From Boesenbergia rotunda (lineage: Eukaryota > Streptophyta > Magnoliopsida > Zingiberales > Zingiberaceae), in the NCBI GenBank assembly GCA_024364735.1, contig JAGFNQ010004735.1, positions 236,316 to 300,315 on the forward strand: a stretch of DNA of 64,000 nucleotides, given 5' to 3'. The translations under genes were made by a program, and so were the position numbers. The notes under the pieces were generated by a model that saw only the letters and a program-made list of their open reading frames with translations, did not search any database and had not been told where the DNA came from. Within the stretch, counting starts at the first letter, position 1, and every line of letters starts with the position of its first letter. This document shows positions 23,609 to 35,290 of this stretch, one piece after another.

Positions 23609-23683
23609 ACATTCAAACACATAAGACACACATAAGATACATTCAAACACATAAAACACACATAAGATACATTCAAACACATA
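23609..23683. repeat. 30-bp minisatellite, 2.5 copies
   Basis: The unit ACATTCAAACACATAAGACA plus CACATAAGAT repeats at 23609, 23639 and 23669. It lies inside the outer CACTA in a region with no gene. Confidence 0.8.
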
Positions 23684-24260
23684 TCAAGCAAGAACTGAAT
23701 CAAAAGTCTAACTTCATATATCAAAAGTCGAAGTCTAAATCAAATACATACATGAAGACTGGATCAAAAGTTGAAAAATTATAGTTTAGAAGACAAACAA
23801 TACATACATGCATATCAGAGTGAATACTGATCATGACTCAAAAATATTCCTACACAATAGAAGACAAAGTAAAAGAAATTAAATCTGTAATGAAAATGAA
23901 CAATCTGTAAACGAAATTAAACGAAAATGTTAAATTTGTAAATGAAAATAAACAATCTGTAAACGAAATTAAACGAAAATGATAAAGTACAATCCGAGTC
24001 AATATATATAACTCCAATCTGATAATGTATATAACTCCAATATACATACCTTTCGACCGAGTCAATAGCAGAATTCAACTCTGATAATGTACAATCTGTA
24101 AACGAAAATAAACTAATAAGAAACTATTACTGATGAATATAATAACAAACTAGATAGTTACTGATGCATATAATAACAATTACTGAATTCAACTCTAATA
24201 ATTTGATTTTGTAAAATATTGAGAAAAAATATAACATACCACAAAAATATCTCTACTCCT

Positions 24261-25183
24261 CTAGGGTATCCTCAGGATCCTATGTCTCCTGAGACTCAAA
24301 ACGAGGGGCGGGAGGGGCGGGCATTGTGTCATGGGCGATAGGGTCGCTGCAAAAACTTGCATGTGACGCACTAACTCCTTAGTGTATGATTGGCAGGCCC
24401 GCAAATCTTTCAACTCTGCATCCCTCGCTGCGTCCCTCTCAGCCCAAGTCGTCTCCATCGTCATGAGTCGAGTCCGCAGGGCATCATTTTCCTCCCGCAA
24501 TTGACGAACCTCACTAAAGGAAGAGGAGGAGGATCCTTGAAGTCCCCTAACCCCTAGAACTCTCATCTGATCATATGTGATCTTTGCATGAGAGCCCAGG
24601 CCGTATAGGGCGGTCTTCCTCCTTCCACCGACGACATCATAATAAATCTGATTCACCACGTCGGTGGAAAGAGGTTGTGAATCCACCCCCATAATTGAGA
24701 ATGACCAGAAGGAATACCTTCCCATAATTCCCTTTCACTAGCCTTTAACATGTCATACATTTTCTGAACTTCAAAAGTAGGTACTTGATCTACATTTGAT
24801 TGATTAAAAGCATTCATTGCATCGTAAACCATTGATTGCATTACATCAGTAGGCCTATATGATGTCTCTGGTCCAATTGAGTTTGATGATGAAGCAACAG
24901 AAGGTCTATCAAATTCAAATACATACGACTTTCCATGACAATACCAGTTGTAATAATTTGGAACAAACCCATACCTACAGATATGAGTTTTCACTGTATT
25001 CACATCACGGAAAGTTGTATTTCTACATTTGCGTTGATTACATGGACACTTTAACTCCGCGCCATTCAAACACTCAGGATGATACTTTACAAAGTTCATA
25101 AATTCTTCCACTCCAGCAAAAAATTCTTCACGGATAAATCCATTATTTATCCTATTATACTTCCATACCTTGTTCGGATACAT
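24261..25183 (-). pseudogene. CACTA transposase remnant: TNPD N terminus joined to a TNPA-type C terminus
   Basis: TNPD is the CACTA transposase and TNPA its DNA-binding partner. From ATG 25181-25183 the frame reads MYPNKVWKYNR, then the transposase-associated domain (REEFFAGVEEFMNFV, then a CPC-x-x-x-K-C-x-N motif, then YGFVPNYYNWYCHG). It continues to ERELWEGIPSGHSQL and, near 24690, runs out of frame into unrelated sequence. In the adjacent frame the sequence becomes NQIYYDVVGGRRKTALYGLG, typical of the C-terminal part of Ptta/En/Spm-type proteins, followed by a coiled coil (SEVRQLREENDALRTR). An internal deletion that removed the catalytic DDE region best explains this. Upstream, 25540-25870 is very GC-rich and may be the leader. 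Confidence 0.8.
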
Positions 25184-25904
25184 TGTATCTGAATTATCAA
25201 ACACAATTTAATCTAATTAACCAAATTTATTCTAATTAATCAAATTTGTTCTAATTAATCAAATAAGACATATTAGCATAATAATAAAATAAAATTATTC
25301 TAATTAATCAAACCACACATATTCTGATCCATAATTAAAAGCTTACATATTGATCTTATACTAAAAAATTAATCTAATTAATCAAACAAGACAATTTAAT
25401 CAATCAATTAATCTTATTAATCATTCAATCCATTTATCTAAATAATCAAACAATTAATCTAATTAATCAAACAATTACTCAATTAATCAATTAACGAAAT
25501 AATTAATCACTTAATTAATTAATCAGATTAATTAATTAATTAACCCGACCGCAGCTGCTGCTGGCGACAACTGCGCCCACCGGCACCTGCGGTCGGCGCC
25601 TGCTGCGCCCGCCGGCAGCTCGGGTCGCCGGTAGCTGAGGCCGGCGACATCTGCTGCCGCGCGCATTCGGGCCAGGCCGCGCGCGGTCGTAATTGGCCGC
25701 GCCTGACCGGAGAAGTCCACACCGCCGCGGAAGCAGAAAACAAGGAATGTCTACCGCCGAAAAACATAACATGGCGTACCTGGGATCGGAGGAGGGTTCG
25801 CCGGAGGAGAAGCGCTAGGGACGACGGAGAAGCATCGGAGACGGGGATCGAGAGACGATCTAATCGCGTGGCCGCGTGGGGGGGGGGGGGCTGAGCCGCA
25901 ATTT

Positions 25905-26118
25905 TAACCTAAAATTGCGACGGATGTTACTTGTCCGTCGCTATCAGGGACGGAAGCAACTTGTCCGTCACCAATAGCGACGGACAATTTAAATTATCCG
26001 TCGCTATTAGCGACGAGTTTGACCAAGTCCGTCACTATAGTTAGGGGGTTTGACCTGAATAGCAATATTAGCGACGGATACTATCTATCCGTCGCTATTC
26101 AATGAAATTTTTATGGTG
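25905..26118. repeat. Right subterminal array and terminus of the outer CACTA
   Basis: Words GCGACGGA and TCCGTCGCTA in both orientations lead to the degenerate end TTTTTATGGTG at 26118, followed by the AGA duplication. Confidence 0.78.
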
Positions 26119-26121
26119 AGA

Positions 26122-27400
26122 CGAGACGATCAATCTTCAAGTACCTAATATATATTTTTTTTAACTTTTTGATAATCTAGGTATCAAATTTTGCTTGACT
26201 AATTATGAAGATAGATGATCTACCTTCTAATTCATCGAATGCATATCTCAATGAAAACAAATAGTTACAATGTCCGGGGCGAGATTGAGAGAATTGATTA
26301 ACCTAATGCACCGCGAGCATGTTTGTGCATATTCAACCAAATGTTTGTTGGATGAGTGCAGGGCATTGAAGTAGGTAGCCAGATAGGAAGGCAAGTGCAC
26401 TAAAAGTGTGCGTGGGAGGAGGATGGACTAGTTGGATCTGTCCCATTTGAGCTACGTACGGTGTGGTTGAGTGGTTCACATATCGCCATTCCCTCAAGTT
26501 ACGTTGGTGCACATCCATCACACATGCTAGCTAGCTGCTTGATTTGGTTGGGCTATAAATGAGTATTTTGGTTGAAGCAAGAATGTTGCTATCAATCATA
26601 AAGAAGCCAACTCTGACATTCATTTTAAATCGTATTTTGGTTGTTCAATGTCATGACGTGAATAAGAGAAATGAGTTCTTTGTGTTGGCTGAATGCCATG
26701 CAGGATTTTGATGAATAAAATGAATAGAATTGATTGTTTCTCCGACAATCAGCAACTAAAGAGATATCCATGGCTCTTTAGTTAGTGATTGTTTGTAGTT
26801 TAAGCAGATAGTTTCAAGCCTAAAATTTTGTAGTTTCGGAGTGATGTTTTGTACTTTGCAATAGGGGTGCTCAATTGCTTGGCTGCAGTGTTGTAAAGAT
26901 TCTATTATGAATCAAGGTTCTCAGTATGAAGTTTTGAGTTAAGACAAGTTTTACGTATCCTTATGCGGTCCAAGTTATCGTCACAGAGGGATCTAACTGA
27001 CCAAGGGATCTTCCATCAAATCCTTTCAAACTCTTGGTTTCACCACACAATTGTCATAACAAAAACGAACTAACAATATTAATAATTTATAATATTTAAT
27101 TAACTTTTACTATTTATTTCATTCATTCATAAAAATTTATTAATACTTCAATTTTATTCTGATTAGACAACAATGTATATGAATAAAGATTAATGTATAA
27201 TCGATTAGATAATAGATTTAATAAAAAAATTTTATTATTGATCTTGAACAATTTATGAACTTTACTAACAGTTATCCAGAATGTATGGATGATACTAAGT
27301 TAAATGTCCGTGTAATCATAGAAAATGTAAAAATACAAACACCGTGATGAGGATACCGTGAGAATACATATATAGAAATAATTTTGTGTCAAACTACTAT
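26122..27400. other. AT-rich spacer
   Basis: I see no gene, transposon end or strong repeat in this stretch. Confidence 0.4.
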
Positions 27401-27658
27401 AACTAATACTGTCATGGAGAACGTTATGCATATGAATCAATTGGGCTTTCTATTGATTCATCATCTGGCACGTTTGTCGTGCCACCTGAATTATCAACTA
27501 ATAATATTATTGCAATGCAATTAATGGATCACGATGTTATGAATACAGCTGATTATTCCAACATAGATAAAATACCAGTATCTGAATATCAACAATTATA
27601 TAAAATGTTTAAGTCTAGTGAAAGAAAAGTATGGGAAGACATTCCTTCTGGTCATTCC

Positions 27659-28610
27659 AATAAGTACCCCTGGTTGATTTTGATGTGATCAACTGATTTA
27701 AGTTAGGTCTTGGTGTGTTTAATCCATCTGCTAAGTATACAGGAGCTTAGGTACGGAGGAAGTCGAGTGTAAGACGTAGCGGACGAGAAGGATTCTGCGG
27801 GGAAGTGAGCCGACGGGCTCGATACAATCCGAGGGACGAGGGACGCGGAAGCTACGGAAGAGTACACCAGTGAATCGAGAAGGACGCACGCGACGCCCGA
27901 GGGATGGGAAGCCGGGAGGAAGCACGCTCGAGGGGTGAAAGGTCGGAGTCGGGTTCGGATGAGCCTAACTCCGATTGGCCGAAATCACCCAGAAGACGAA
28001 GAATCAAAAGACTGGTCAGTTTGACCAAGTCAAACTAGGCGTCCGAAAAAAAGAGAGATTTATTTGTTGCTAAAAAGATTCAAACTTGAAACCTCACCAA
28101 TCACATATTTCCATACTTACCTATTGGGATAAGCGAGCAATGTGAATGAGTTGTTGCGAGCAGAAGATAAAGTCAATGACTGTTGCGAGCAAAAGACAAA
28201 GTTTTAATTAAACTACATCTCTTAAAGGATAACCTTATCCTTTAATCAGATCCAATGGATGCATGCAGTTTAATCACATCCAAGATCAACCGTTCAGATT
28301 ACATCTATGGATCAACGACTAAGAGAAAATTCATCAACAATCAACAATCCAGATTTATTCTCTTAGGCTATAAATAGGCTTAGAGTTTTAACTTTAGAAT
28401 TCAATCAATTTATTCTTGTACAATCCCTAAAAGTCTAGTGTACTGTTGTTGTAAGGTTCTCCGCCACAAGGAGATTTTTATTGAGCGTCCACTACCTTGG
28501 AAGCAATGTTCTTAGTTGTGACCAAGTTTTTTTTTCCAAAGACGAGTGCCTTCCATTTTATTTTTTTTCCGTCTATTCACCCCCTGTAGCCGTTCTAACC
28601 CGATCCAACA
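27659..28610 (+). repeat. 5' LTR of Copia element A
   Basis: It begins AATAAGTACC where the 3' copy has TGTAAGTACC, so the first two bases are mutated. It ends CCCGATCCAACA. A core promoter CTATAAATAG lies at 28368-28377. It is 952 bp against 943 bp for the 3' LTR, with scattered differences. Confidence 0.9.
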
Positions 28611-28659
28611 AGTGGTATCAGAGCAAGGTCGCCACAGAAGGACTAACCGCCGACTGCAG

Positions 28660-29550
28660 CAAGTTCAAGAAAATGGTTGGAGTCATAATCTACCTGCCAA
28701 AGTTTGAGGGAGTTCGCGATGTGGATGCGCTGAATGTAGGTATTTTTTAAAACTGATATTGAACTGCTACTAATTATCAAAAATGAGTTTTCAGTTCCTA
28801 AAGACAACAATGACAAGATAAAGAAATAGAGTCGTGGACCAAGAAGGAGCAAGTGGGACTTTGTAGCAAACAACAAAGCGGAATTTCATCTGCTAGCCGT
28901 TCTTCCCGCCAAGAAGTCAACAGCATCGTGAATTACAACTCGGCAAAAGAGTTCTGGGAGAAATTCCTGGAATTGTATGAAGAAAAAAAAATAAGAAATC
29001 AGATATCGTCGCACTGAACACAAGGAAGATCCAACTCGACGACGAGACCTTGTTAGAAGAGTCGGAAGGTCAAGAATATGCGGGGCTTGCGCTGATGGCA
29101 TGCCATCAAGAAGGAAGCACTGATGAAAGGGGAGAGACATCAGAAGGAATCGACGACGAAGGATGAACCTCGCATTTCGAAAGCGATCCGGTAAGTGAGG
29201 TTTGTTTTCTTCCTCATGATTAATTATATGTAAGAGTTAAAACCTTGCTCAAATCTAATTATAGATTAGAAAAAAAATGAAATTAAAAAATGAATTGTCA
29301 CTTACATCTTCTTTTGAAATTTTGAAAAATAAAAATGATAATTTGAAAAACTTAGAGCAAACATTAGAATTTGATATTGCATATTTACGCCAAAAGAAAA
29401 ATAATTTTCTTGATAATTTAAATTGATATTTTAAAACCCATAAGGGTCAATTTAAAAAAGTGCCCAAAAGTTATATTTCGCCTAAGTTCTTAATTAATCC
29501 CGTAGACAGGAACTTATTTTGGGTTCCTAAATCTGCATTAAACTGATAAG
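28660..29550 (+). pseudogene. Copia gag remnant
   Basis: Pieces of a Copia gag protein can be read in shifting frames: YLPKFEGVRDVD near 28690, NSAKEFWEKFLELYEE near 28940, LNTRKIQLDDETL near 29015, and an NLFWVPKSALN ending near 29540. The last resembles the QYWIPK end of gag in Copia element B. No zinc knuckle or pol domain is seen. Confidence 0.65.
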
Positions 29551-29999
29551 TTTTTTGTTATTATATATGTGCACATTTTTTTTCTCTTACAAAAATTATG
29601 TATTTATTTTTATATGCACAAATATGTTGTCCATCTACTGGGAATTTTTCAACATTTTTCGAATATTTTTCATTTTTATGATTTTTCGCTCGAAATTTGA
29701 AATTAAAATTTTAAAAATAGATAAATAATTTATTTTCATATATCGAATTTTTATGATTCAGATATTGTGGAATGAACTCATTATAATTTTTTGAAGCATT
29801 TTTTTCTTCCCTAATTATGTTTCTCCATTTTTTGATATGATGAAAGTGGGAGAAATAGGATTATGTTAAGGGGTAGACTTTTAATTTACTCTAAATTTAA
29901 GTTTTTTTTTAACTTACACTGTTTACATTATTATGCATGTTTTTTTATTTTTGTTTAACCTAATTTAACTCGGATTGATGCACATCAAAAGGGGGAGAT

Positions 30000-30942
30000 T
30001 GTAAGTACCTCTGATTGATTTTGATGTGATCAACCGATTTAAGTTAGGTCTTAGTGTATTTAATCCCTCTGCTAAGTGTGCAGGAACATAGGTACGGAAG
30101 AAGTCGAGCGTAATACGTAGCGGACGAGAAGGATTGTGCAGGGAAGTGAGCTGACGGGCTCGATATAATCTGAGGGACACGGAAGCTGCGGAAGAGTTCA
30201 CCGGTGGATCGAGAAGGACGTACGCGACGCCCGAGGGATGGGAAACTTGGAGGAAGCACACTCGAGGGGCGAACGGCTGGAGTCGGGTTCGGGTGAGTCT
30301 AACTCCGGTTGGCCGGAAATCACCCAGACGACGAAGAACCAAAAGACTGGTCAGTTTGACCAAGTCAAACCAGGCGCCCGAAAAAATAAGAGATTTATTT
30401 GTTGCTAAGAAGGTTCAAACTTGAAACCTCACCAATCACATATCTCCATACTTACCGATTGGGATAAGCGAGCGATGTGAATGAGTTGTTGTGAGCTGAA
30501 GATAAAATCAATGAGCTGCTGCGAACAGAAGACACAGTTTTAATTAAACTTTATCTCTTAAAGGATAACCTTATCCTTTAATCAAATCAAATGAATGCAG
30601 TTTAATCTCATCCAAGATCAACCGTCCAAATTACATCCATGGATCAACGACCAAGAGAAATTTTATCAACAATAAACAATCCAGATTTATTCTCTTAGGC
30701 TATAAATAGGCTTAGAGTTTTAACTTTAGAATTCAGTTAATTTATTCTTGTAAAATCTCTAAAAGTCTAGCGTACTGTTGTTGTAAGGCTTCTCCGCCAC
30801 AAGTAGATTTTTATTGAGCGTCCACTACCATGGAAGCAATGTTCTTAGTTACGACCAAATTTTTTTTAAAAGACGAGTGCCTTCCATTTTAATTTTTTTT
30901 CCGTCTATTCGCCCCCTCTACCCGTTCCAACCCGATCCAACA
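30000..30942 (+). repeat. 3' LTR of Copia element A
   Basis: It begins TGTAAGTACC directly after the polypurine tract and ends CCCGATCCAACA before ATTCC. The core promoter CTATAAATAG is at 30700-30709. Confidence 0.9.
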
Positions 30943-31328
30943 ATTCCTAGTTATCAACTACTGCAAGGTTGTTAAAAATAAAAGTAGAACATCATTTTTT
31001 ATAAATATGCTATGATAAAATATGTCAATCAATCTCAGAGTTGCTCTCTGCTGATAACATTATGCTGATAGCTTCTACAATACAAAGAAATTGGTTAAAG
31101 GTTTAGGTTTGCCTGTAAAAAAGATTGATTGTTATATAAACAACTACATGATCTATTGTAATGAAGACAATGAATTGAGTGAATGCAAAATTATAATCAC
31201 CCGCGTTATAAGTATCATACTCGTATATTAAGGAAGAAGAAGAAGAATATTGAATTGAAAGCCATGTATTATTTTTTTCGTTAACTGCTAGACTTCAATG
31301 CTTATATGCATCTGCCGCTACAACATGC

Positions 31329-32627
31329 TGTTGGATCGATAGAACCGATAGAGGGGGGGTGAATATCGGTATTCGTTTTTCAAAAAATTAAGAGCAGGTG
31401 CACAGCGGAAAATAAGAAACAATAATAACACAGAGACGCAGTCGTTTTTACTTGGTTCGGAGCCTGGGTCGACTCCTACTCCAAGGCTCACGGTCGTTGA
31501 CCGTTTTCTTTGGGCAATTCTATATCAGGCGCAAAGTCGTTTACAAAAGATTACAGAATTAGAATTAAGTACAGTAAACGTTAAAATAACTCTTTTACCG
31601 ACGTCCGGGGTGAATCGACTTTTTCTGAGCAGCGGGACGTCGTCGGCACGAGTTGGAATGACTCCGAGGCGAGGCGCGAGTGCAGAAGTGTGTAGAAGAG
31701 TTGATTCAGCAGTTGTGTTCCGAAGCTTGGGCGTTGGGGGCTATTTATAGCACCTAGGGGCGCCTTGGACGTCGGGGGCGCCCTGCCACGTGTCAAGCGA
31801 TCCGCACTTTGCTCGGTCAGGCTTTATCCCACCCGAATAGGGATGAGGTTTGACCCTGGGGGCGCCCTGGTCGCTGAGGGCGCCTTGCTTGACTTTTTCC
31901 GCGCGGTCTTCTCGGCTGGATAGAGTTGATCGGTTTCGCTGGCATAGGTGCGGGGCGCTTTGCTGCTGAGGGCGCCCTGGGTGCTGAGGGCGCCCCGGCC
32001 AGTAGTCAGCCGAACCTCCTTCTTGCTTCTCTTGTTTCTTGTTCACCTTGGGGGCGCCCTGGACACTCAGGGCGCCCTACTCAGCTCCTGCCTCACTCCT
32101 TTGAGGCTCTCTGAGCTGCAGACACACGTTCCTTTGGTCCTGCATCCAGGGTTAGTCCGAAAGCAATATAAAGCATTAATCTGTTAGTTTATACAGCCTT
32201 AGCTGTCTTGGTTCTGACTTTGGTCTCCAAAATGGAGCCCTAGGTCGAACCGACGCCTACTGTTCCCTCGACGAGGAACGCGTTCTCACCTACTCCTCTC
32301 GGGAGAGTTTACCTGATGCCAACCGTTCCTCTGGTTGGACATTTGCCTGACGGTCCTTTGCCAGGTCTTGGATGTCGAGCCGTCCTTCGCCCGGTGCCTA
32401 GCATTCCTTCGCTAGGGCTTGAATACTGGTAGTCCTTCGCCAGTTGCCTAGCAGTCCTTCGCTAGGGCTTGGATACTGGCAGTCCGTCGCCAGTTGCCTA
32501 GCAGTCCTTCGCTAGGGCTTTTTCTGCACACTGGAGTAACTTGTTAGATCACAACTAAAACTTAACTTTTGAACCCTGTTGCCATTATCAAAACACAGGT
32601 TTGACTTTGGTGCCTTCTGCACCAACA
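31329..32627 (-). repeat. 3' LTR of Copia element B, 1.3 kb
   Basis: In plus orientation it begins TGTTGGATCGATAGAACC and ends CTTCTGCACCAACA. A core promoter (TATAAATA on minus) is at 31741-31750. Around 32380-32520 a CTAGCAGTCCTTCGCTAGGG motif recurs as a short tandem repeat. An 18-bp GCTGAGGGCGCCCTGGGT unit is present in two copies near 31965-32005. Confidence 0.9.
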
Positions 32628-32640
32628 ATCTCCCCCTTTT

Positions 32641-33749
32641 TGATTTATGACAACCCTAGTTCAAAAAGTTAAGTTTAAGCAAAGCAGTAACTCTCGTTCC
32701 CTCCCCCTGGAAGGAATCTCCCCCTTGGTTTTTCAAAAATTCGTGGTTATAAAAACTTTACTTAGTATGATTTTGTATTTTGAGAATCTTTTGATAACTT
32801 AAGTTAAAAGAACATAAAGGAAATTTCTGAAAACATGAGTCTTGAGTACTTAAGAAATTTTGAAGCTTTAAGTTTAAAGTACTCAATGATTTTAGGGTTT
32901 AAGTTACTTAGGAAGTTTTGAAAAACTTGAGCTTATAAAAAGTTTTGAAAGGTTTAAGCTTGAAGTACTTATAAGATTTTTAAAAAATTTTAAGCTTGAA
33001 GTACTTATGAGATATTTTTGAAAAATTTTAAGCTTAAAGTACTTATAAGATTTTGAAACATTTAAGCTCAAAAAACTTAAGTGTTTCTCGAAAGGCTTTG
33101 AACAGTAGCTAACTTTTTGAAAAATATTTTGAAAAAAAAATTTGACTTCTCTCCTTTCCTATCTCTCTCCCTTTGCCATATATCAAAAAACAGATAGACA
33201 TTAAATAGCATAAAAATGACAGAAAAACATGATTTTGCTGTACTGAACCAAGACTTAGACCAAATCAGTTAATTTTTCCTTATAGGGACCTGTCTAACTC
33301 ATTTAGCTACTTACTAACTGTTATAAGCAGTAGTTTTTGCTAGGGTTAGTCAAGTTAAGTGTTTCTGTTCAAGTTAGATTTTCTAAGCTTGACACTTAAC
33401 TTGATTACTGTAAAGAGTTGTATTTAGTGCCCCAATTATTGCAGATGCACTGACTTAAAGCATCTTGAATTAAGACAAAGACCTAAGTATCTCAACCCTT
33501 TCTAGGTTATCAACCAAAAGTACCCTAAGGTGCTTGTGAGATGCTGGCTTCTAAGTCTATAGGTGCATGCAGTTCTAGGGTTAGGGCCTAGGCTAAGTCC
33601 ATTTTCGAAAAAGCCCTAGTTTTGAAGGGGGTAGTTTTGAAAGAAAAAAAAGATTTAAAACAGATCGATTTTGAAATTAAGTAGAACAATTTTTCAAAAT
33701 TTCTATTTTTAGAAAACTGATTTTAAATCGAGTAGGAAAAAAAATTAAT
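32641..33749 (-). other. Non-coding 3' region of Copia element B
   Basis: This stretch lies between the RNase H stop and the polypurine tract and has no open frame of note. Around 32820-33070 a motif of the type AAGTACTTATAAGATTTT-AAGCTT recurs four to five times with about 45-50 bp spacing. Sireviruses often carry a long region here. Confidence 0.6.
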
Positions 33750-34660
33750 CTATTCTACAGAGCACAATCCTAACTGCCTTCTTAGTGAGCTGAACTCAGA
33801 TTCAGATAAGGGTTTTGTAAATATATCAGCTAAGTTGGATTTTGAGTCTATATGGTTAAGTACTATCTCACCCCTGGCTACATGATCTCGAACAAAGTGA
33901 TGCTTAATTTCTATGTGTTTAGTTCTGGAGTGTTGGATTATCTTTGGTTTTTAGAAACCTAACCCAGGTAAACCTGGAGTAATCATCAACTATTACTAAG
34001 CAGTATCGGTTCCCGCTTAGTGACTTGGCTCCATGTGAATCAAACAGGTCAAGGTGTAGGAGCTCAAGTGTAGTTTGAGTTAAATCAGATTGGGTTAGTT
34101 TGTGATTGGATTTGGTTTGTTTACTTTGTTTACAAGATTCACATATTAGGTTTTCATTATTTTTAATTTTGGGAATACCTTTGATTAAGCTAAGTTGGGT
34201 AATTTTTGAGATTGTTCTCAGATTTGTATGACCTAATCTCCTATGCCAGAGGTTTGATTGTTCTAATTGTGTTAACATACATGTGGGTACAAGGGGAAGG
34301 TTTATAGTGTATACATTGTTTTCCCTAGTGCCCTTAAGCATGATTTCTGAGTTTTGTACATTTCTAATTAGGCAGTCAGAATTATTGAAAGTAACTATAT
34401 AACCAGAATCACACAATTGACTTATGCTAAGCAAGTTAAAATTAAAGTTTTCAACCAATAGAACCTTCTTGATAATGAAATCGGATTTAAGTTTAATATT
34501 ACCTGACTCAATTACCTTGAGTGTAGCATTATTGCCGAATGCCACTGAGCCTAGGTTTTTGAACTTTAGTTTGGTGAACTTCAATTTATCTCCAGTCATG
34601 TGTCTGGAGCAACCGCTATCCAACATCCATTGGTCCAAATCTTTATGTTCCTACACATAA
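33750..34660 (-). pseudogene. Copia pol remnant: protease and partial integrase joined to the RNase H tail
   Basis: The minus frame from about 34650 reads DLDQWMLDSGCSRHMTGDK, which holds the aspartic protease motif DSG. A GAG-pre-integrase HHCC domain follows (WHRRLGHTN ... CESCKQSK), then the start of the integrase core (LHLDLFDSHGA ... YCLVIVDDYSRFTWVRFLK). After FLKTKD near 33935 the sequence jumps to TKHIEIKHHFVRDHVARGEI and LADIFTKPLSESEF, the end of RNase H, with a stop at 33750-33752. Most of integrase and all of reverse transcriptase are therefore deleted, so the product could not copy the element. Confidence 0.88.
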
Positions 34661-35290
34661 AGAGTTTTCTTGATTTGGATCCAACTAGAGTCAGGAATAG
34701 CTTAAATTGAGTTTCACTGCCTAGTCTGTCTCACCCAAATCTAGGATTTTCAATCACGTTAGCCTTTTAGGTTTCGTGAGACAGTTTTGATACTTAAGAT
34801 TATTTTGAAAATTTTGATTAATTTTGAAAACAATTGATTTTGAAAACTTAATTAATTTTGAAATTGAAATGATGTTTAAATCTATAAATAACTGAAATTT
34901 TATGTTAGATTCGAATTTGACAAAAAATAATTTGAATTTGAATTTCAGAAATTGGCTTCCAGGTCTTGGCGAGGCACTAGGCCTTCTTTGGCCGTAGCCT
35001 TATGGGATCATCCACCCTTTCCTTAACAAAGCCTTTTAATGAAATTTCATTTTCAAAATTATTCTTTGAAAAATTTCTGGTCTAACTAGTTTGGGTCTTG
35101 GATCGGTAGCTTCGGCTAGTTCCGCCAAATTGGCTTCCCTAACGTACTATCATCTCACCTCCACCCAATACTATGTTTTCAAAATTCAGTTATGTTTGTT
35201 TAGTCCTTAAGCTAACCTAAGTCTAAGCATGGTTAATTGCAGAAATTAAATAAACAAACAAACAATCATATTTCAGGCAAATATTAATTC
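34661..35290 (-). other. Spacer between gag and pol of Copia element B
   Basis: About 630 bp with stops in all frames and A/T-rich runs. I see no domain here. It may be an intergenic spacer or decayed sequence. Confidence 0.5.

Larger units (their letters stand above)
12167..26118 (-). mobile_element. Outer CACTA (En/Spm) element, deletion derivative, later split
   Basis: The left end reads CACTACAAAAGTTTCAGCAG (12167). The right end, in reverse complement, reads CACCATAAAAATTTCATTGA and then TAGCGACGG. Once the inner element is removed, the first 30 bases of the two ends match at 21 positions. A 3-bp duplication AGA flanks the whole at 12164-12166 and 26119-26121. Subterminal arrays of AGCGACGGA words lie at 23104-23490 and 25905-26100, as in other CACTA elements. 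It carries a fused remnant of TNPD and TNPA-type genes on minus. The right terminus has CACCA instead of CACTA and is probably dead. Without the inner insertion it would be about 3 kb. Confidence 0.82.
27659..30942 (+). mobile_element. Copia element A, 3.3 kb, internally deleted
   Basis: Two LTRs flank about 1.4 kb of internal sequence, with a perfect 5-bp duplication ATTCC at 27654-27658 and 30943-30947. The primer-binding site TGGTATCAGAGC (28613-28624, initiator Met tRNA) and the polypurine tract AAAAGGGGGAGAT (29987-29999) are in place. Only scraps of gag remain, and protease, integrase and reverse transcriptase are absent. It could move only with help from a relative. Confidence 0.9.
27400..31310 (+). 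pseudogene. Decayed CACTA TNPD fragment split by Copia element A
   Basis: Before the Copia insertion the plus strand reads TADYSNIDKIPVSEYQQLYK and then SSERKVWEDIPSGHS. After it (from 30948) it resumes *LSTTARLLKIKVEHHF, then ADNIMLIAS and KVKGLGLPV-like wording (GLPVKKIDCYINNYMIYCNE). These match consecutive parts of CACTA TNPD proteins: GHSQLS, then a KSEHHFSE-like stretch, then LPSDN, then KIDCCKNGCMLYWK. Premature stops and frameshifts are present. It is on the opposite strand from the remnant at 24.3-25.2 kb and is a separate copy. Its downstream part is cut by the LTR of Copia element B at 31329. Confidence 0.75.

Noticed and set aside
23476..23724. 82-codon Cys/Val/Tyr-rich minus frame
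   Set aside because: It is generated by the 30-bp minisatellite at 23609-23683.
31581..32046. Frames such as the 101-codon minus frame in the LTRs of Copia element B
   Set aside because: The other LTR has the same frame only because the two LTRs are copies. The sequence is dominated by GGCGCCCT repeats.
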